A stretch of DNA of 64,000 bases from positions 40,942,607 through 41,006,606 of the forward strand of contig NC_084802.1 of NCBI RefSeq assembly GCF_963169125.1. Direction: 5' to 3'. The notes beneath the pieces are model-generated. The model was given only the letters and a program-made list of their open reading frames with translations, was not told where the DNA came from and did no database searches. Positions within the stretch are counted from its first letter, which is position 1. Each line of letters begins with the position of its first letter. Made by a program: the position numbers and the translations under genes. Source of the stretch: Humulus lupulus. Lineage: Eukaryota; Streptophyta; Magnoliopsida; Rosales; Cannabaceae. Of the stretch, positions 1 to 10,518 are shown piece by piece.

Positions 1-507
1 AAGAGAGTGTTGGTGGACACATGAAGCTTAGTGAATATACTTTACAAATTGTCATTGGAAAAAATGAAATTATTAGTACTAGATTTGGAACCATGCAACC
101 AAACCATCTATGGTTTCTCTGGCGAGCGACTCGCTCCAACAACATCGATCAGACTCCTGGTCACAGCAGGAACTGCCCCTGTGAACATGACATTACTCAC
201 TACTTTTATATTAGTTGATTGTCCTTCCACATATAATGTTGTGATCGAAAGACCCATCCTGGTAGAGCTACGAGCAGTGACCTCGATGTGGCATCTAGCC
301 ATGAAATTCCCAACAGATGTGGGAGTTGGGTGCGTACTTGGAAATCAAAGGGAGGCAAGGGAGTGTTATAAATCCTCCATTATGAAGGCAAAGAATTATA
401 GAGAGGGGAGTGGGCTCATTGCCTTGAACAGCACCAACGGATCAGAGAAAAGGTTGCAAGGAGTCATCGAACCAAATGCCCAATCCGGTGAACAAGTCAC
501 CAAATAG
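1..507 (+). pseudogene. Tat-type aspartic protease fragment
   Basis: The frame begins off the left edge. The retroviral-type active site reads VLVDT, stop (TGA at 22-24), SLVNILY: the catalytic Asp is codon 16-18, and the Gly expected after D-T is replaced by a stop (GGA to TGA fits). Downstream, codons around 100-300 keep the family signatures YGFSGE, DCPSTYNVVI and a degenerate GRPIL (here ERPIL), followed by REAREC. The second Tat element near 63.5 kb has the same order of motifs (YGFSGE, DCPAAYNAILGRPTL, TTREC), which confirms the identification. A TAG at 505-507 ends the frame. Confidence 0.8.
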
Positions 508-659
508 GGTGTTGCCCAAAGTGAGAATGACGATATAGATCCTCTCTTTGGGGATTTTGAGGAGGAAGTTGGACCTGTGGAGGATCTCAAGGATATTCAA
601 TTAGAAGGGGAACAACCGACCAGAGTTGTGAAAGTCGGTAAAACTTAGAAACAACAACA

Positions 660-1636
660 AAAAAAGAACTAGTGGAGTTTTTGAGGGAGAATGAAGAAGT
701 ATTTGCTTGGTCCCATAGTGATATGGTGGGAATAGACCTGACAGTTATTAGTCATGTCCTAAACACTGACAAAAACCACCCACTAGTACAACAAAAAAGA
801 AGTTGCTCGATAAAGACAAGTCCAAAGCACTAAAAGACGAAGTCGAGAAGCTTAAGGAAAACATATTCATTAGGGTGACATTTTATCCATCATGGGACTC
901 CAATCTTGTATTAGTCCCAAAGCCAAATGGAAAGTGGAGGACTTGCATGGATTTTACAGATCTCAATAAAGCTTGCTGGAAGGATTGTTTTCCATTGCCA
1001 AGGATTGACCAGCTAGTCGATGCTACATCAGGGCATGAAATGTTGTCATTTATGGATGCATACTCTGGCTACAATCAAATAAGTATGCACCCACCAAACG
1101 AGGAACACACTAGCTTTCGAACAGATATCAGACTATACTGCTACAAGGTAATGCCTTTCAGTTTGAAAAACGCTGGTGCGACTTACCAACAACTTGTAAA
1201 TCACATGTTCAAGGATCAGATCAGCAATAACATGGAAGTATACATCGATGATATGTTGGCTAAGTAAAAAAAGGCTGGTGGGCATGTCAAGGATTTACAA
1301 GAGTGCTTCAAAATCTTGAAAAAATATCAGATGAAGCTTAACCCTCTCAAGTGTTCTTTTGGAGTCGAATCAAGGAAGTTTTTGGGGTTCATAATGAACT
1401 CACGAGGAATAGAAGCTAACCCCAAAAAGATTCAAGCACTGATTGACATGAAATCTCCCACCAAGATTAAAGATGTACAAAGTCTAACAGGAAGAATTGC
1501 TGCCCTAAGTAGATCTATCTCAAAATCTATCGACAAGTGTGTCCCAATTTTTAATTTGCTCAGGGGAAACAAGAAGTTTGAATGGACAGAAGAACGCCAG
1601 CAGGCCTTTCAAGCACTCAAGAAGCATATGGCTTAA
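660..1636 (+). pseudogene. Reverse transcriptase remnant of the Tat element
   Basis: The N-terminal region keeps FAWSHSDMVGID and VISHVLN, typical of the segment before the RT fingers. From 803 the frame runs through LVPKPNGKWRTCMDFTDLNKA, the palm motif FMDAYSGYNQI, the MPFSLKNAGATYQ block and the catalytic YIDDM box at 1241-1252. A TAA at about 1265 interrupts it, and the thumb/connection continues at 1316-1636 (LNPLKCSFGVESRKFLGFI, then LTGRIAALSRSI). A frame change lies near 800. The DD pair is still present, but the protein cannot be made as one chain. Confidence 0.88.
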
Positions 1637-1639
1637 CCT

Positions 1640-2460
1640 CCTATTCTATCCAAACTAGTCGAAGGAAAAACTTTTTACATCTACCTAGCAATAATAGAAT
1701 ATGCTGCTAGTGTTGTTTTGATCAGATAAGAGAAGAGCATCCAAAAAGCAGTATATTATATAAGTAAGAGGCTAGTAGGAGCGGAATCACGGTATCCATC
1801 TTTTGAGTAGTTAGCTTATTGCTTGGTACTGGCATCACGAAAGCTGCGACCCTATTTTCAAGCCCACCCCATAATAGTTCTCACCGACCAACCATTACGG
1901 CAAGTCTTGCAAAAACCAGAAGTCGCTTGTCGACTATTAAAATGGGTTTTGGAGTTAGGACAATTCAAAATTTCTTACTTACCATGAACAACAATGAAGG
2001 GCCAAGCATTAGAAGACTTTGTAGCTGAATTCACTAATCTCCCAACATGCGAGTAGGCACCAGGAACACAAGTGCAAGCAGAAATTCCCACCTAGAAGCT
2101 GTTAGTTTATGGGTCTTCCAACGAGCACAATTCCAGGGCAAGATTGATTCTTATAACACTAGAAGGGCATCTATTTCACTGTGCACTTAGATTTAGTTTT
2201 ATTGCCTCCAACATTGAAGTTGAATATGAAACACTGTTCGCATGATTAAGACTAGCCAAGGATGTAAACGTAAAATCACTAGAGTTATACAGTGATTCAC
2301 AGTTGGTCATTAATCACATTCTAGGAGAATATCAGGCCAGAGGGTTGAAAATGGTTGATGGTTGTGTATCTAAACAAAGCAAAAGACTTGTTAGTGCAAC
2401 TCAAAAAGTATACATTGCAACAAATACCCCGCGACCAGAATTTCAACGCTAACGCATTGG
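1640..2460 (+). pseudogene. RNase H region of the Tat element
   Basis: Translation in mixed frames gives AVYYISKRLVGAESRYPSFE and LAYCLVLASRKLRPYFQAH, typical of the RT-RNase H tether, then the RNase H core with GSSNEHNSRARLIL (normally V-D-G-S, the first catalytic Asp is not recognisable here), a conserved EVEYE box and LYSDSQLVINHI with the Asp of SDSQ. Several stops (for example TAG near 1808 and TGA near 2244) break the frame. Confidence 0.72.
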
Positions 2461-2689
2461 CCAAGTTGCAAGTTCCAAAGATGCAGATATACTAAACATA
2501 GTACCGGTCGAACATCTATCAACCCCCCGCATACAAGAAAATGATTCCACTCTCTCTATACATACAATTGATACTTGGATGACTCCCATTATCCAATACT
2601 TTGACCAAGAAATATTGGCAACAAAAAGGAATGAATTGAAGAAACTACAAAGATAGTCTGCCCGATTTATTCTAGTGGATGGAATTTTG

Positions 2690-3560
2690 TATCGAAAATG
2701 ATATTCTATGTCCTTACTAAGATGTATTCCCAAAGAAAAAGCCAAGGAATTATTACGAGAAGTACACGAAGGGTTTTGCGGAGACCACGTTGGTGGCAGA
2801 GTTTATCAAAGAAAATTCTACGACAGGGGTACTTTTGGCCTACAATGAATGAGGATGCAACAAAATTTGTGAAGAAATACGACAAGTGCCAACGATTTTC
2901 CAAAATACCTTGAGCAGCCCCAAATGAGCTAAAACAGATGCAAATCCCTTAGCCATTTGCATTTAGGGGAATAGACCTGATAGGATCTTTGCCAACGGGA
3001 AAAAGGGGTGTGAAATACGCAGTAGTAGGTGTCGACTACTTCACCAAGCGGATAGAAACTGAACCACTTGCAACAATCACGACCAAGAAAGTTCTAGATT
3101 TCATCGTCAAAAACATAGTGTGCCGATATGGACTGCCAAAGAAAATAATATCATAAAATGGCACACAATTTGATAGTGACATATTCACCGATTTCTGCGA
3201 ACCATATGGTATAACTAAAGGCTTCTCATCAATAGCCCATCCGCAAGAAAATGGACAAGTCGAAGCTGTGAATAAAATGATAAAGGACACCGTGAAGAAA
3301 AAGCTCGAATAGGTGAAGGGAGCTTGGCTAGAGGAATTACCCAAAATCATCTACTCGTACAGAACTACACATCGAAAAACAACGGGTCATACACCATTTT
3401 CCTTAACATATAGGTATGAAGCCATGCTACCAGATAAGTTAGATCCACCCTCACATCAAAGGCTAACATACAACCAGAATACTAATCACTATTTGCTAAT
3501 GGAATCATTAAACCTGATAGAAGAACGAAGAGAGAAGGCTCAAGACAACGCCACCCGTTA
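2690..3560 (+). pseudogene. Integrase remnant of the Tat element
   Basis: The zinc-binding N-terminus reads REVHEGFCGDHVGGR (2755-2800) and continues to KKYDKCQRF. The catalytic core follows from about 2960: FRGIDLIGSLP, VVGVDYFTKRIE (first Asp region), then IIS-stop-NGTQFDS, where the second catalytic Asp of the usual SDNGTQF is replaced by TAA at about 3156-3158, and AHPQENGQVEAVN with the catalytic Glu. Further stops occur (TAG at about 3310). The tail RTTHRKTTGHTPFSLTYRYEA is the usual end of the plant gypsy integrase core. Confidence 0.85.
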
Positions 3561-3744
3561 TTTATGGTTAGGATGGTCTGCGAGCAGCATAAGAGTGATG
3601 CTAGTAAAAGAAAAAAATAATATTATTAACCAAAAATACAAAAGTTATAAAAAAAAGACTTACAACGAGCATTTCATTGAAACCATGACCAATGACCTGG
3701 TCGGTTTTCAACAAAGGAAGAGAGGCAAAGGCCTCTTTGCTGAG

Positions 3745-5614
3745 TCAATATTTGGCCACTTTTTGCAGCTTGTCTATTGTGGAATTGGAGGCGTTGGTTA
3801 GCATCTCATTCACAGAAGGATCTCCCACCTGCTCGGTGGAAGATTTAGGTTGAGGAGAGGAAGGATGAGTAGTGGTCTTTAAAGGAAGATGAGTCTCCGT
3901 TGATCGAGACTTCTTACTCGGAGGTGCCCCGCTGGTACCTCCAACTTCTCTCGTGCACGATTTCTTTGTGCGCGATTTCTTTGAGCCAGTAGTTTTGCCT
4001 CCCGAGGTGTAGATGTCAAAAGCGTTGTTCTCCTTCATAACTGAAAAAGGGGTGAACAGATTAGTTAAAGTGTTGACAAGAATTTATAAAGATCGACAAG
4101 AAAAATTCTAAGTATTATACCCGAAATAAAGTTACTAGTGGCTACGTTATCTAAGTTATTACTGCAACAAACATTATCCTCCTCGAAGAAATCCAAATTA
4201 AAGCTACTGGTTAGAAAAATAAAGTTGTCATTCTTGTCGAACATACTGCTAGGAATGGGCAACGTATTTAGAAGAGTTGAAATATCCATACCATTTTCAT
4301 CCTTAGATGAGTCATATACTCGACCAGGATGATCATGTAGTTTTTATTTTCCTTTCCCGTGGGAAGGAGGAATAGGTTCTAGTCGAGGATTGGAGTTTGG
4401 TTCCTTGATGATGACCCCCATTGGACAACACCTAGGGTTGGGAGACATCCTGTGGTTGGGAGACGTCATCAGTGCCTTCTTCTGTGGCACTCCCAACAGG
4501 TGATTCTTTCACCTCTTGGTGAGGCTCCAAAAGGCCGACCAGCCTTAAATTATTTTTGGTTACCAGTTCCTTGACACTCTTCTCGACAGAGGTTATGCTG
4601 GCTAGGGCCAAGACTCTCTCTCTATTATGCCTTGGGTAGGCTCTGGTTGAAACCATAGGCCTATATTCAACAAAATAGACTAAGACAAAGAAGAAAGAAA
4701 CGATCAGAATTTTGAACTAATTAAGGAAGAAAAAATTACCTCCCCAAGTGAAGGAAAAGTTGTCCACTGTGATATTGGTGGTGAGGAAATACACTTGGAT
4801 GTATTTACCCACATTGGACTTATAGGTTATATTGGTCAAGAATGTACGGGAAGATTTCTGATGGCAGAAATGGAAAAAAAACCCATATTATTTTGGTTGA
4901 GGTTGGATTTAAGGTCGAACAAGTAGTTAATTTCGCGGGCAGTAGGTACAAACCATTTTTTATGATGGTAAAGTATATAGAGTGTCGATAACACTCTATA
5001 CCCATTCGGGGTTATTTGGAATGGAGAAGTGTCAAAATAGTTTGCCACCCCTTGGAAAAAATCGTCCAGAGGCAAGGTTGCCCCTGCCTCAATGTGGTAC
5101 CTCGACCCGGCGCTATAAGCGCCACCAGGCACGTTTGCCCTCTGGTCGGGTGTTGGCTTGAATAAAGTAATTTCAGGGAGGCCATACTTCTTGGGATACT
5201 TGGCCACCATCTTGCTCGATATGATGCTAGGAGGGGCGATGTACTAGGGTACATAATTTTTTTTTTGAATTCTCTTATAAGAGCATGGGAAAGGAAAAGC
5301 TCGGGAGGATGCTTAGTTCTTACGGGTTGGTTGGTGGTCGAAGGACCCTTAGCATTGGCCGCATGCTGGCCAATGTGAGGATCAAGGATCGTTTTCTTTC
5401 TCTGGGCAACATGCTTTACTCGGGCCATGGATGGGTTGGTTTTTTGTGGTTTTCTTTTGGTTTGGTTAGAAGGACTTGAACTGGGATAGCTGGTTGATGG
5501 TATTGGCTGTGGTGGATTTTGTGGAATAGGTAAAGTAGGCTGCTCAGAGTCTACAAACATCAAATTTGGGAGATCTTCGTCTATTGGTCTCTCACCTCCC
5601 CAGGGATCGTGCAT
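3745..5614 (-). pseudogene. Antisense gene of the Tat element (aORF), degraded
   Basis: Between integrase and the 3' LTR, coding-like sequence lies on the opposite strand. Segments in transcription order: 5614-5012 (Pro/Ser/Lys-rich N-terminus), 5210-4836 (frame-shifted continuation with a conserved-looking globular block containing FQITPNGYRVLSTLYILY), 4656-4432, 4289-4065 and 4038-3745 (Lys/Ser-rich, nuclear-signal-like KKSRTKK, ending in a stop). The globular block resembles the Pfam Transposase_28 'putative gypsy type transposon' domain, by pattern memory only. Antisense ORFs at this position are known in Tat elements such as Grande and Retand; their function is not established. Gaps between segments may be introns or decay. 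Confidence 0.6.
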
Positions 5615-5639
5615 GAATATCTGAGAAGAAGAAGGGGAA

Positions 5640-6510
5640 GTGAAAAGCTATGACCAATAGGGTGAGAACTAAGAAAAATAACTACTGTTCATGGAAACAA
5701 ACAGACGGGAAACGAACGTAACAAACAGACTACTTTTCATGAAAAATAACTACTGTTCATGAAAAATAACAATATTTAGCAACAAAAAGACTCTAATATA
5801 CGAGCAACGAACGTAACATATCAAAAAGTAAAAATAAAAAGTTTCTTCAAGAATACTTTTCGACTTCATCACAGACGGGAAAAATCCAGATTTTTTCCGA
5901 TACCTAAAGATCAAAGTTTTACTTCGATTTTGGACCCAAAATCAGTAGTTATACCCAGATAAAGCCTTCCTAAATTTCTTTACATTTTATTACCTAAACA
6001 CTTATTTAGGCCTAGAATTCTGCATTTATTTTACCTAGAAATCGACTTTCTTCAAGAACACATCAAAAACTTCATAGCAATAGTTACAAAATGAGACAAA
6101 TTCTCATAGAAGCATAGAAAAATTGATGAAAAATAAAAGGAGGTTGCTCAAAAATTTACTTGAAGAAGAGATTGCCAAAGAAATCTGTTGAGAATCTTCT
6201 AGGAACGCCTGGGATGTGTCTTGGATTGCTTAAAGAAAGTTTGGAATAGTTTTGAGAGTTCTTGAAGGAAAGAGAATGTAATGGTAGAAAGTGAGAAACA
6301 AAGAGGTTATTTATACTGAGTAGGTGAGTAAAAATTCATGATGAAAAAGAGGGTTTGGACCCATTGGGAAACAGAAAGCTGTTATTTTTTTCCTTGAAAA
6401 CTGTAAAATCATGATTATTTACCTTTTCGAGGAAGTAAAAGCACAATTGGATGTGACGGGTAGGTGAAGGCTAGTTGAGTAAGTTTATTTAATGCTAATC
6501 GCATCATAAT
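5640..6510. other. Non-coding 3' region of the Tat element
   Basis: AT-rich sequence between the antisense gene start and the polypurine tract. Short local repeats occur at 5685-5770, where variants of CTACTGTTCATG(A)AAA recur. No coding signal on either strand. Confidence 0.6.
6308..6315 (-). promoter_or_regulatory. Possible TATA box of the antisense gene
   Basis: On the minus strand the sequence reads TATAAATA about 690 bp upstream of the first antisense ATG (5614). It is followed by a pyrimidine-rich stretch resembling a plant 5' leader and then a GT donor-like site near 6160. This is inference from position and composition only. Confidence 0.4.
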
Positions 6511-6526
6511 AAACTTGGGGGGCAAA
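6511..6526 (+). promoter_or_regulatory. Polypurine tract of the Tat element
   Basis: AAACTTGGGGGGCAAA lies directly before the TG that opens the 3' LTR (6527). This is the expected plus-strand primer site. Confidence 0.75.
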
Positions 6527-6967
6527 TGTTTTGTAGAGTCCAAGAACTTTACTTAGCTAATTATTTAGTAGTATTATAGTATGTATAGTATTATCTTTGT
6601 AACTGTGGATTTTTGGTTCAGACCGGGAATTATTTGGACACTCATAGTAGTACTTATAGATTTTCTAAGTTTAACCTATAATTTAAGAATATTAAGTATA
6701 ACCTAGGGTTTGATTATATAACTGGTATTAAGGATAATATTTGTTATATTATAAGGTTTAGATATCAACCAATAGGATTTTAAGCACATGTTATGAATGG
6801 GTAATTAAGGATTAAGTATTTTTGAGGATTAAATTAAATAAGGGTAAAATTTGAATGCTTTAAGGTCAGTCAGCAGCTTTGAATACGTTGAGGGCTTAGT
6901 CAAGGCTGTTTACCCCATTCAAACTTAGCTAAAAATGTGTAATTTCGTGTTTAAATATTCAGCGTAT

Positions 6968-7096
6968 GCCGATATATCGTAGCTATAGGGGGCGATATAT
7001 CGCAGCACGTTGATACGGAAAACACGAAACGATGCACGGTCGCCTCAGGAATAATAGTCCAGGCGATATATCGCCTACAGGGGGCGATATATCGCC
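6968..7096. repeat. Four palindromes around GGCGATATATCGCC in the solo LTR
   Basis: Copies at 6968-6979 (imperfect, CCGATATATCG core), 6991-7003, 7062-7075 and 7083-7096. The last two are perfect 14 bp palindromes and each of the last three is preceded by GGGG or AGG. They lie about 180-310 bp upstream of the LTR TATA box, so they could be promoter elements or structural arms. Confidence 0.8.
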
Positions 7097-7278
7097 TCCT
7101 CCAGCATGTTTTCAAACATTTTTGAATTCTTTTCCTTTCAGCCATTCAAACTCCTTCATAAGTCCAGCATCTTTTGAACGAGTCTTCAGCCTCTGCTGAA
7201 CGGTTATTCAAATTATTTTCACCTAAAAAGCCATTATTTTTATTCAAGTAAAATCAAGATACTTTCATTCCCAAACTC

Positions 7279-7286
7279 TATAAATA
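7279..7286 (+). promoter_or_regulatory. TATA box of the solo LTR
   Basis: TATAAATA in the context ACTCTATAAATAGGACC, followed within 100 bp by pyrimidine-rich leader-like sequence. Typical plant LTR core promoter. Confidence 0.65.
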
Positions 7287-9108
7287 GGACCTAGTACCCA
7301 GCCATTATTCACCTTTTGCTCTAAGTTCAGAAGCTGCTAGTGTTAAGTGAGTGCGAGAGTGTAAACACCTGGTTTGGGAAAATCATAAGCTTAAACATCA
7401 TAAGCTTATCAAACACTTTGGGAAGTGAGGTTCTATAGTACTTCGGTTGTGGTGTAGATTGGTCTTTCAAGTCTTTGAGGTAAACCAAAACTCTAGCTCA
7501 TTGTTTTATGTTATTTTCTTTCTCATAGCCTTCTACTCAGTTTCCTAATCTCATTCTTATTTTGGTTAGGAAATCTAAGCTCTTGAGCACATGAGTTTTG
7601 GTAAGTGTGACTTTCAATGGTTTAGTCTTCCCATTTCCTTTTCATCTATTTTCTTCTTTAGAATCACTCTTTATATATGGTTTTAGGAGTGTTCCAAAAG
7701 TCCCAACTCAGTCCACATATCCCGGTAACTTTGGTAAGGAAAATAGGCTAGAATCAATATGTTATATGCTTATGTTATCTTATGTTTTATGTTATTAAAT
7801 GTTTTATGATATGTATGCATGTATGTTTGTAGGCTTGGGCATATGACCCATATGACTAACAAGACCCCAAATGGGTTATGGGCATATGACCTACTTAGCT
7901 AGTAGGACCCCACTAATCCCATGGGCATATGCTTGTTTAGTCTATGGGACCCCAAGTAATAAGGGCCATTATAATAAGTGTATGTTATATGTATTATGTT
8001 AAGTCTTTATGTTTCTTATGAAATTATGTTTATGACTATGTGTTAGATTTTCCTTGCTGGGCATTAGGCTCATTCCTTTTTGTTTTATGTGCAGGAAAAT
8101 AGCTTTAAGAGGCGGTAAGATTCGTGGACGCTTAGAGGATGTGTATCGATGGTGAATGGAGTCAAGGAGCCGAGCGTTATTCGATTCGAGGATGTAGTTT
8201 CTGTTTTATGTTTTTTTTACATGTATTTTCCGCACGATTTATGTAATGTCTTTTTATTTTAAATCATGTTTTGTTTTTAAAGACAATAGGATCCCATATC
8301 CTTTTTGGTATTTATGTAAGTAACTTTTATTTTTACAAGTTACTTAATAAAATTATGGTATTTTCGCAAATGTAAGTTCTATTAAGGATTTTATGTATAG
8401 TTTCGTTAATGGTTCAAAAGTCCAGATTAGTGGGTCATTACATGTTTCCCTAAAAATCACCATGATGACGTGGCACAAACATAAGGCACGTGAAAGACAC
8501 ATGACAAGATATTTATAGAGGACTGGTCGACTCACGACCAAACAGGAGAAGAAACATGCTACCAGGCACATTCATGGAATTATGCGGAGTAGCAAGAAAA
8601 TATGTTAGTTAAAAGACATGCGACCAGAGTTGCTCGATGGAACGCAATTACATCTCAAAGTTAGTTAAATATACATATATTTGCGAGATATCTGTTATTT
8701 CAAATATAAAGTGAATTATTTACATATTATTTTAAATATACTTGATGCACAAGTTACGCAAGGCCCATGAACCATCTATGTACATTCTTGAGACTGTAAA
8801 TATAGGACTCTAGGATGCATTGTTTTTTATGATGTAATTCTTTACTTTTTAGAGAATTCTAAGTATCTAGGGCTGTTATACACGTTCTTGTACCCACTCT
8901 CTTAGCTTGTGAAACTTGGTTGACTCTAGTCATCTAATCGCAAGTTTTGAGAATTTACATAAATAAGAGTACTAAGTAGATATAGACCATTACTGATCAG
9001 CAGGGTCGAACCACTATAAATCTATGTGTTGTATATTACTTTAATTCAGTTCTCATAATTCATATCGTAATCTTGACTTAGTGTCATTGACCAAATTTCT
9101 GGTCAACA

Positions 9109-9752
9109 ACGGCATAAATACCTCATGTTTATTTTTTGTTGCAATCGTTACTTTTTTCTGTTAAGAGACAAATACCAAACTTTTTAATTAGGGATATTAA
9201 CAGCATAAATACATAAGTTTATATAATTGTTGCACTTAAATACCTATTTTTTAATATTTGTAGCATAAATAATAAAATAATAAAATCTAATTTTAAAAAA
9301 GTAAATATTTATAACTAAAATTTGATAAATACAAAACTAACTCCTAAAAACATTAAATTAAAAATTAAAAAATAATTTAAAATTTTGAAAATTTCAAATT
9401 TCTTTAAAAACATTATTTCCAATTTCTAAGACCTTTCAAAAATTATTATTTAAAAACAATTTTGAAATATTTTCATATTTCTAGTTTAAATAATTTTTAT
9501 ATTTAGATATTTTCAAAATTTTAAATTTAATCAAAAAAAATTATTTCTAGTTTCTAAGATTTTTCAACAAATCTTTTTTTTTTTGTATATATTTAGATCT
9601 TTTGAAAAATCTTAGATATTAGAAATAATTTTTTGAGTAATTGGTGGCGAAAATACCTAAGTTTTTCAAAATTAGCAGTTTAATACCTAACTCTTTTTTT
9701 TCAACTAAAATACATTCCATTAACATTTATTGAAAACCTTAGGTACCTCACT
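9109..9752 (+). repeat. Left inverted arm of the MULE-like element (outer part)
   Basis: AT-rich, with recurrent GCATAAATACCT and AAATACCTAA motifs. In reverse complement it matches the sequence from about 22400 to 22835, with an extra AT-rich block at about 9270-9600 that is shorter in the right arm. No coding capacity. Confidence 0.75.
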
Positions 9753-10207
9753 TGTAAAGAACGCCCTAGACTAATACTTACAAAACATTCACATAACATA
9801 GTTTATAAAAGAATACCACTCATTATCAAAGTCTCAGTGGGGACTTGCTTAAAACCATGCAAGTTAGCGCCATAAGTTTTAAAAGAAAACATAATTTTTT
9901 ATGCAAAGTTTAAAAGAAACAAAATTAAATAAATGAGTCCCACTAATAATTTAGGAAAGTCTCTTAAAACAAAACATAATTTAAATGGCGTTCTACGATG
10001 ATCGTTTTTCCGTCCATAGGATTACCCCACGCCATACACCCCATAATGATAGAACTCCTCACGTCACCACACGTGCCATAAAAAAATCCTATTTGCTACC
10101 TGGAAGGAAAGTAAGGGGGGTGAGCTAAAAGCCCAGCAAGGAAGTACAAACAATAAGAAAATAAGAATACAACAATACAAACACTAACGTTCATCTAAAA
10201 CATCATG

Positions 10208-10312
10208 GCATATCATAACATAATCGTAACATATCATCATTGCATATTATAACGTAATCGTAACATATCATCATTTGCATATCATAACATAATCGTAACA
10301 TATCATCATATC
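10208..10312. repeat. Tandem repeat, unit about 35-40 bp, three copies
   Basis: Units share the core CATAACATAATCGTAACATA followed by TCATCAT, with small substitutions (ATTATAACGTAATCG in the middle copy). Confidence 0.75.
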
Positions 10313-10440
10313 ACAATCATACAACATACATGATGAGCATGGCTCGCTAGTTGTCCATGTCACCCTATGAGGTAAACAGGAGTCTCTGGTCCTTGAATAA
10401 CCTCGGCGCGTCCGCCCTAGGAGTTACGTCTTTAGCTATA

Positions 10441-10518
10441 GTAACTCGTTCGATGTATCTAACATCGTAATTTGTTTGATGTATCTAACATCGTAACTTG
10501 TTTGATGTATCTAACATC
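10441..10518. repeat. Tandem repeat, 26 bp unit, three copies
   Basis: Three consecutive units of the form GTAACTTGTTTGATGTATCT plus AACATC, with one to three substitutions each. Confidence 0.85.

Larger units (their letters stand above)
6532..8442 (+). mobile_element. Solo LTR (Tekay-like gypsy), 1.9 kb
   Basis: Starts TGTAGAGTCC, ends GGTCATTACA, and is flanked by a perfect 5 bp duplication TGTTT (6527-6531 and 8443-8447). It has no internal domain, so it is a solo LTR left by LTR-LTR recombination. It contains a TATA box, a set of GGCGATATATCGCC palindromes, and the CCTTGCTGGGC...GCTCA motif (8051-8072) also found in the Tekay-like LTRs near 28.18 and 35.06 kb and inverted near 10.13 kb. 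That shared motif and the TGTA...TTACA ends suggest a chromovirus Tekay-type LTR. Confidence 0.9.
1..9108 (+). mobile_element. Ty3/gypsy Tat-lineage retrotransposon, 3' part, decayed
   Basis: Sequence shows, in order on the plus strand, aspartic protease, reverse transcriptase, RNase H and integrase remnants, then a long non-pol region with an antisense gene, a purine tract and a 3' LTR ending GGTCAACA at 9108. Protease-RT-RNaseH-integrase order with a large 3' region carrying an antisense ORF is known for the Tat lineage of Ty3/gypsy. The 5' LTR and gag lie outside the window. Pol has many in-frame stops and several frame changes, so it is dead. A solo LTR is nested in the 3' LTR. At its 3' end the element abuts the left arm of the long inverted repeat that starts at 9109, so it probably inserted into that older element. 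Confidence 0.88.
6527..9108 (+). repeat. 3' LTR of the Tat element, split by a nested solo LTR
   Basis: The LTR is TGTTT (6527-6531) plus 8448-9108; 8443-8447 is the duplicated TGTTT. Without the insertion it is 666 bp. It opens TGTTTCCCTAAAAATCACC with GATGACGTGGCA about 20 bases further on, and ends GGTCAACA. The solo LTR at 23288-24276 opens TGTTATCCCCAAAAATTGG with GATGACGTGGCA and ends GGTCAACA, so both are LTRs of related Tat elements. Confidence 0.85.

Noticed and set aside
10208..10518. Regularly spaced repeats as a possible array system
   Set aside because: Plain short tandem repeats inside an LTR, no spacers and no associated genes.
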